NCBI GenBank assembly: GCA_013368315.1
Contig: JAACJM010000115.1
Location: 124,001-188,000, forward strand
Reading direction: 5' to 3'
Source: Tetrapyrgos nigripes
Lineage: Eukaryota > Basidiomycota > Agaricomycetes > Agaricales > Campanellaceae
DNA: 64,000 bases
Part shown: positions 57,916 to 64,000 of the stretch, piece after piece
Position numbering within the stretch: position 1 is the first letter of the stretch
How the letters are laid out: each line of letters begins with the position of its first letter
Position numbers and translations under genes: made by a program
Notes under the pieces: generated by a model
The model's database searches: none
What the model was told of the DNA's origin: nothing
What the model saw: only the letters and a program-made list of their open reading frames with translations

Positions 57916-58869
57916 TAGGGCTCCTAGCGGATCGGATCATCCGACGGTCATCCGGCGATAGGCCCTCGGATTCGGATGGCGGATGAGGCTTTGGGTGAGT
58001 GTCATCCATCGGTTGACCATCCGACCATCCGTAGATCGTCGTCGGATGAGTGTAGGCATGGATGTCATTGGAAAGTGTCCGTACTGGCTTTCCTGATGTA
58101 CTGTACAGTTGTTCATTGCCATGAAAAAGAAATTCTTTGATGCTCTTGGTGCTCTCATGGCTCTCGACACCGCTCTCTTTCAGGTAACGCGTGAGAAAGT
58201 GCTAAATTTCAGTGGCTGAAGCACTTTCATACTCTTGCAGTTGTACTTACTGTCCTTACTGTAACTTAATACATGCCAAACTGATGCAGAGCCACAATAA
58301 TTTTCATGTACTGTAGTTTAAATTGGTTGAGCACAACAAATAGATGTTCTTGAAACCCCACACGACTACGTTTAAGTATACCTACCAGTCATCCGTGGAT
58401 TATCCGTCCATCCGCCGATGCGGATGAAGGTGTTGAATTGGCGCATTCAGTTACAGCCATCAACGTCATCTATGTAGAACAATAGTAGTAGTTATAAATA
58501 GAACAATAAGATTATATAGACAATAGATGTAGTACAACAATAGTGTACGAAACCAGCATCGTACTATCAAGTACAATAGAATCTTATTGTTACTCTAGTA
58601 TTAGTTTACATGTATTTGTACCTACTCAAAGGTATATAAGGACTCGTAGATAGTCCTCCAAATAACAAGTTTCATACTTAACCCACATCGCTCTACAAGC
58701 CTCTAACAAGCCTAACAAGCTATCTCTTATCCCCAGGTAAGTAGCGTAGTTGCCACTGCGTTTAGTAGTGTACAAGCTGTACCATGCCTGCTTAACAGAA
58801 GGCTTGTTCGTAGCTCGTCCGAGCGGATGGATCCGCATCCGAACAGCATCCGATCCGCTAGGAGCCCTA
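57916..58869. mobile_element. 954-base hAT-type MITE, copy 2
   Basis: Starts TAGGGCTCCTAGCGGATCGG and ends with the reverse complement of TAGGGCTCCTAGCGGATCGG. Same family as the element at 43521-44121, with the same CATCCG/CGGATG-rich subterminal parts. The flanks GAGCTCAT (57905-57912) and GAGCTCAA (58870-58877) look like an 8-base duplication with one change and three extra bases on the left. No transposase inside. Confidence 0.8.
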
Positions 58870-59706
58870 GAGCTCAAGGAAACGACAAATGTATAATACA
58901 AAATTAATACAGTAAGACTAGAGCGAGGAAACCAATAGCAGTTACTTGTAGATACGGTAAAGTTCTCACCAATTCACCAGCGCATTCAAGAGAATTGGAA
59001 AAAGAAGCCCGAGGCTAGAAACTGCCCCGTGAAACCCAGCTCAGCCACTCGTCCATGTATCCATGCACGCGGCCGTGACATCCACATGGTATACTTGGCA
59101 CACATTGGACACGGCGCAGATCAACGCCTTTCAGGCCCAAAGGCAGTCATGCAATACCGAAGTCTTCCTCTTCAACGTCTTTTGGCCCCTAAGTACAACA
59201 ACGCCAATACAGCCTGCTTTGAAGTTCGTTCACCATTCACCATTCCAACAAGAACTCGACGAACACGGGTTCTACCATGAAACGGTGTCCGGACGCGCGC
59301 ACGCGCGCATATTCGCATGCGCAGCCATGAGTCGACCGAGACTGGTATTGAAGAGACATCTCGTGTTTCAAAGCAAGACGGATATGGATACATAGAATTG
59401 AGTTGAAAAGACTTCAGATTCTGGAAGAGGAAAAGAACGCTTAAACGATGTGCAGGAGCTCTGGTCCCAAGGCCGAGTTGCCATTGCCAACCTAGGATAG
59501 TAAATGGTTGCGTTAATGGTTAATGGTTAACGATATAGAAGCTGGTATCGGCACTCTGACTCTGAAGTGGAGTGTAGTGTACATATATATGCGTTTCATG
59601 TTGATGGTATATGCTTTTAGCCATTCTTCCTGGCAAAATCCCGCTGTCACCTCCCAACTCCCGACTCCCAAATCCTACATCACCACCAGTAGCCCCACAA
59701 CATCCT
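58870..59706. other. Intergenic, no gene seen
   Basis: Downstream region of the F-box gene. Contains an alternating GCGCGCACGCGCGC run near 59295-59308. No open frame with recognisable content. Confidence 0.5.
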
Positions 59707-62099
59707 CTACACCATCCCAGCCTCTCTCCTTCTTCCATCTTTCACCTTCAAATCCAATCTACCCCCAACCCCAGTCCCAGACACCATCAACCTCTTCTGT
59801 AACTCCCCCTCCAACCGAGAAGGATCACGATCATACAAAGATCCAGAAGAACGAGAAGTCCCAAACCGGCGACCAAAGACAGATGAAGAGGAGTACGGAG
59901 AGCCACTGTCACGACCAGAGGACGAGGGATGGGTGTACAGTATTAAGGATTTCAGTGTTTTGAGCCTCAAACTAGGAGTGTCCCCACAAGGATAGGCAGA
60001 ATTAGGTGCATATATGCACCCTTCCCCTTCCTTAATGCCGTTCACGCCTCCCTTCATATTCGTCCTCGTCCTAGACTCAACCATCCTCACCACTCTATCA
60101 ATCATAACCTCCTCCACATCTTCACTCTCGCCCAACTCACGACCGTCCTCTTCACCGTCAGCGTCAAACCCAAATTCAATCCCCAAATGCTCCAAATCCG
60201 GCATCGGTATGTCTTCCTCCCAAACCCTTCCCCGGGTAAGATTTGTTGATTTTTGCGTTGCAGAAACTTGAACAGATGCAGACGCAGACGCAGATAGTAC
60301 TCGTCCCTTCCGATTGAGTGGGTCTACACATCCAGATAGACGCGTTGGTGACACCGACCCATCTCCACTCGTCTCGACTCCCCATAACCTCGGTGGCCAA
60401 GGTGTTTGAGAAGGAGAGGATGATGTAGATGAGGGTAGAGATGCCGGGTCCGCGTCCGCGTCCGAGCTAGAACCAGAGTCCGACACTAGCTCTGTCTCGT
60501 TGACAGAACCAGAGTCTGAACTATCTGCACCTTCTCCAATCTCAACATCACCTCTCACAACACCAGCACCTACACCTACACCTCCACCTCCACCAATGGC
60601 ACCACCAGGGACAGTCAACCCTCTAACCAACTCACCCAATCTCACATGTCCGGGCCCATACAAATCAAGATTTCTCACTCTAGCTTGAGTTGCTGCTTCA
60701 ATAAATCGGGTTAGAGGGACTGGAGGACCGATGGTGATACCTATTTGGAGAGTTTCGAGGCCAGACCCAGGGTAGGAGAAGGACGACGACGAGTACGACG
60801 GGAATGGGGACGAATAAGAGAGGTAAGACCCCGAATACCCCTCCCTCCCGCTTGTCAACCGAGTATAATTCCTAAACAGGAACTGAGTAAGGATAACGAA
60901 ATGTCTGGTATCCATTCCCGAGATACGAAGCGATGTTAGAGCGGGAAGGGATAATTGGGCGAGGACGGGTACGGTTGAGCCTGTCAAATGAAGACTTTGG
61001 AGAGAGGAGTGCAAGAGTGGTTGGGAAAGAGGGTCAAAAGTCGTGAGGGGATGAAGGGAAAGAGGCTGCATAATAGGAGGCGCAGCACTGTTGGACGACT
61101 TTGCAGGCTCCAGCGCGACATATTTCTGGATATTCTGACCTACACCCAGGACAAACAGGATGCCATGTATATCATGGTCTGCTTCATAGGAGAGTAGTTG
61201 GGAAAAGGGAAAGGGGATGATAGGCCGCGTAAGGTTGTGTATACGAACGTGTTGGAGGTTAGGCGCATATAAGAAGGCGTTGGTAAGGTCATTTGGGAAG
61301 GTATTTGTGGTGAGATGGTTGGTCGGATGGAGAGTTTTCTTAGGAGCGGCAGTCTGTTGTGCAATAATGCGTGCGCGTGAGGACTGGAGGTCCCCAACAC
61401 CTCTTCGAGTGGAAAGTCAACGAGAGTAATCTCTTGCCAACGCCTACTCTCCTTCCAGATAAGCTCCATACACTTCCTATCTACCGCCGGCATAACTCCC
61501 CTAAACCATGAACCAGCAAAGAGATTGTACTCGACCGATAGCGGATACGACCCCGAACGAACCAGAGACATACACAGAAGCGGGTCAACATGGACTTTCT
61601 CCGAATCCATCAGTGACGCGTTATCTATGCCAATGGAAGCCCAAAACTTCGGCATACCGTCACAGATGATACGTCTCCAGCGCGCACACACGGCAGCAAG
61701 TCTCCAGCGGATGTCTCCTTTCTTTCCGACGACAGGCATGTAGGGCTTGGAATCATCCTTCTGCTCTGCGACGACGCAGAATTGGAACACTTCACCAAGT
61801 ATCTCGTTTGGGAGTCGTCGGAAAGTGGACATCATGCTCGTGTGACGAGCAATGAATTGGGATTGTTTCGCGCGGATTTGAAGGAGATGATCCATGACTT
61901 GCTGGGCTTGTTTATACTGAGCAGAGATAAACGCCTCATGGGCTGAAGCGGAGTCGAGGATGTCGAGGATTCTGGGTATTTCGTCATCGGGAACAGGGCT
62001 ATTCTCGTTGAAGAACTCAGAGAGAGCCGGGTCAACAGCAGTAGGTTGGAGTTGAAGGAGTTGGGAATAGCAGGGCGGGCAGAGACCGCGACAGTTCAT
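59707..62099 (-). CDS. F-box protein of the agaric type, two frames to be joined
   Basis: Likely adaptor that brings substrates to an SCF ubiquitin ligase. Start ATG 62099 (MNCRGLCPPCYSQLLQLQPT). A short helical lead (ILDILDSASAHEAFISAQYK) precedes the F-box: RRLPNEILGEVFQFC, then WRLAAVCARWRRIICDGMPK. Leucine-rich-like segments follow: NRLPLLRKLSIRPT, YAPNLQHVRIHNLTRPIIPF, QLLSYEADHDIHGILFVLGV, LPALTSLRISGM, RNLDLYGPGHVRLGELVRGL. The tail is Ser/Asp/Gly-rich and low in complexity, ending REAGMV at 59707. The frame of NRLPLLRKLSIRPT differs from that of the following YAPNLQHV by one base. Either a 47-base intron (donor after PLEE, acceptor before TAAPKK) is spliced out, or the gene is frameshifted near 61340. 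Related to the broken copy at 40471-41879. Confidence 0.7.
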
Positions 62100-63168
62100 C
62101 GTAAGACTAGTGGTAGAGATGCTGTCAGTGTAGACCCGTTGACCATTATATTAGGGTCGGCGTCACGGCCCACGGATATCATCCGGTGCGGACCACAGTT
62201 TTTCCTCTTCTCACGCTCTAGTCTTCCCGCCACCATCTTCTTTGGAGTTTGATGACGTAGAAGCCTTTGCAGCGCTCAGCTCTCGACACAGAAAGTGCTA
62301 TGTACGCCTCCAGTCTACGTGTCAACCATCGGTTTCAAGTCTACGTCGAAGAAAATCTCGGTTACGATCCGTACAAGCGGTGTTCTCCACTACGCCCGTT
62401 GAGTACGTTGAGTAATTATAAGTTGGCACCTAGTTAAATGAACCTCGTCACCTGGTCGACTGCTACATTCCGAATGCCTAAAAGGATCTGCCTCGATGCA
62501 CTTAGCTCATAGATATCAAGTAGACATCTTTTCAATCAGCAAGCAATCATGTTCCGGACCTTCAATAGTGCTCTGCGTTGTTTCGGGAACTTTCAACCCA
62601 CAACTTGGCACCAGCAACTACGGCACTTGATTTTCCCAGTTTCTCAAGTGAGCTTCTGAATGCGGCTCTGCTAGTCCTGCTGCGCTTTGTCAACTTAGAC
62701 CAACTTGTCATCATACGTTCGATTCGGATTGGATTGAACTTGTCTTCAGATCCGCAACGCCACTTTTTTGAACCTTTTGCTTTGGTTTCCAGCTAGAAAC
62801 CAGCATATTAAGGCCCCAAATGATTACAGTCAGCCAAGGAATAATTGCTCCCAGCCACTGCTCAAGACATTATCATTCTATCTAACCCCATCTTCACTTC
62901 TCCCTCCCTTACTCCGCCGGACGCCACGGCACTCACGCAAATCCACCGAATTGCTTCCCGAGCCGGATATGGTCGTGGATCCTGGAACGGCTTCTGGAAA
63001 ATAGATGCATCATGCAGTGGCATCGGCTCAGCTAACAGCTAGCATTCCATCCTCTGAGGGCCTCTTCACTGCTTCAACAAAGTAGCAGTAAGTAATAAAA
63101 TCTTGAAAAGGAAGACTTGAGACGTATTCCCACCTGGTAATGAACGGAAGCCTCAGGCTACTCGCCCC
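62100..63168. other. Intergenic, no gene seen
   Basis: Upstream region of the F-box gene plus the 3' flank of the gene at the right edge. Only short unconvincing frames on both strands. Confidence 0.5.
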
Positions 63169-64000
63169 TCAGTTTTCATCCCACAGTCTTCGCCCGACAA
63201 GGACTCCCGGTCCTAGAAAAATGACTACTAGTACTGTGGCGATGATTCCGATAGTGCCACGGAGGTGGGGTGAGTGCCCGCATCGTAGGTTCGGGTGCTG
63301 GCTCCTCATTCAAACAGCTGGTGCAGTCGAAATTGAAATCACGCCGGTCGACGAGTGATTTCGAGAATCTACTGCCAGTGCCAGTGTCGGTCGCGACGGC
63401 ACTGTTTCGTGTAATTGTCGGACTCGGACTCCTACTAGTACCAGTATCGGTGTCGGTACAAGTCAGAGACGGAGGAGGATCCAGTATAGGCATGGATATC
63501 TGACGCTGGAGCTGCATCAGAAGAATGCCAATACGTTCGAGTACGGTCAGTAAATGCCTCTCTGACTCACCATATGGTTAATCAAACCCACCTTTTTTCC
63601 ATGATTAAGTCCAATTTCTCTGTCTGACTCCCTCGTCGCTGTCACGGTGTCTCTTGTCAACTCCAACTCATCCATCCCACCTCCACCGTTACGTACACCT
63701 CCATATCCAGCGACATTCATAGGCACGTGCAGACGAAAATGGAAAGGCACATGTTTTCGTCTCTGTTTTGGTTTTTGATTCTGTTTCTGTTTTTGGCCTT
63801 GCGTTTCGAGGCCGTCACCTTGACGGTGGCGGACTGAGCGTTCTGATTTAGACATTTCCTGAATTGATGATGGACATACGCGTACACCACGGTTAACCGC
63901 CCAGGTTGCGTCAATTTCCGGTGTTGTATGCAGCCCAGGCTCAGGCTGGATTTGGATAGGTTGGGCGTCGAATACATCCGAGGTAGATTGATATCCTGGA
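63169..64000 (-). CDS. Unrecognised gene with C-terminal hydrophobic span (5' end outside window)
   Basis: The open frame enters at the right edge (PGYQSTSDVFDAQPIQIQPE) and runs through MSKSERSVRHRQGDG, a Gln/Lys-rich stretch and ESDREIGLNHGKK, where a GTGGGT donor ends the exon at about 63592. A second exon begins LQRQISMPILDPPPSLTCTD and is Ser/Thr/Asp-rich. Towards the end, one frame gives GTIGIIATVLVVIFLGPGVL, a clear membrane span, followed by VGRRLWDEN and a stop at 63169; the frame of the preceding exon instead stops at 63176. One base separates the two readings, so a frameshift or an unseen splice is needed. A single-pass membrane protein with a disordered Ser/Thr-rich body is likely. 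Family unknown. Confidence 0.45.

Noticed and set aside
59290..59310. Alternating GC run as a regulatory Z-DNA site
   Set aside because: Only about 14 bases and no gene context; cannot be supported.

Overview
The window looks like nuclear DNA of a mushroom-forming basidiomycete (Agaricomycetes). Genes are split by many 45-80 base introns. The gene types fit as well: tandem CYP505 P450-reductase fusions, DUF6593 genes, a Dal5-like permease, an F-box gene of the agaric type, and Plavaka and hAT DNA transposons. All calls come from reading the sequence, joining exons by eye and recalling families; no search was run.

Layout. 1-9.6 kb: an MFS anion transporter running off the left edge, a mitochondrial-carrier-type gene, two DUF6593 paralogues and the mitochondrial tRNA-modifying enzyme MTO1. 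11.2-20.8 kb: two self-sufficient CYP505 fusions in tandem. 21.0-21.4 kb: a tiny gene whose first coding exon is just the start codon. 24.2-26.8 kb: a Mediator-25-like VWA gene. 28.6-29.3 kb: a MITE with TA ends. 29.7-33.1 kb: TFIIS and the spliceosomal WD40 protein PRP46, convergent.

33.1-44.7 kb is a mosaic of duplicated blocks. It holds three intact copies and one remnant of a small secreted eight-cysteine protein family, each with a 15-base microexon, which an ORF scan does not show. It also holds a CAD-type alcohol dehydrogenase, a broken copy of the F-box gene that lies intact or nearly so at 59.7-62.1 kb, and a second copy of the PRP46 5' end.

44.9-57.6 kb is one large nested transposon. 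Inverted ends at 44946 and 57583 enclose a decayed Plavaka transposase, a divergent gene of unknown function and a small coiled-coil gene. A 176-base TA-flanked MITE and a complete 4.4 kb hAT element with an apparently intact transposase (perfect 8-base target duplication) are inserted in the Plavaka transposase gene; each duplication is clean enough that the host reading frame resumes across it. A second hAT-type MITE family has one copy upstream of a secreted-protein gene (43.5-44.1 kb) and one beside the Plavaka element (57.9-58.9 kb). The right edge holds the 5'-truncated view of an unrecognised minus-strand gene.

Several genes carry single-base frame breaks, two of them in homopolymer runs; these may be real mutations or assembly errors.
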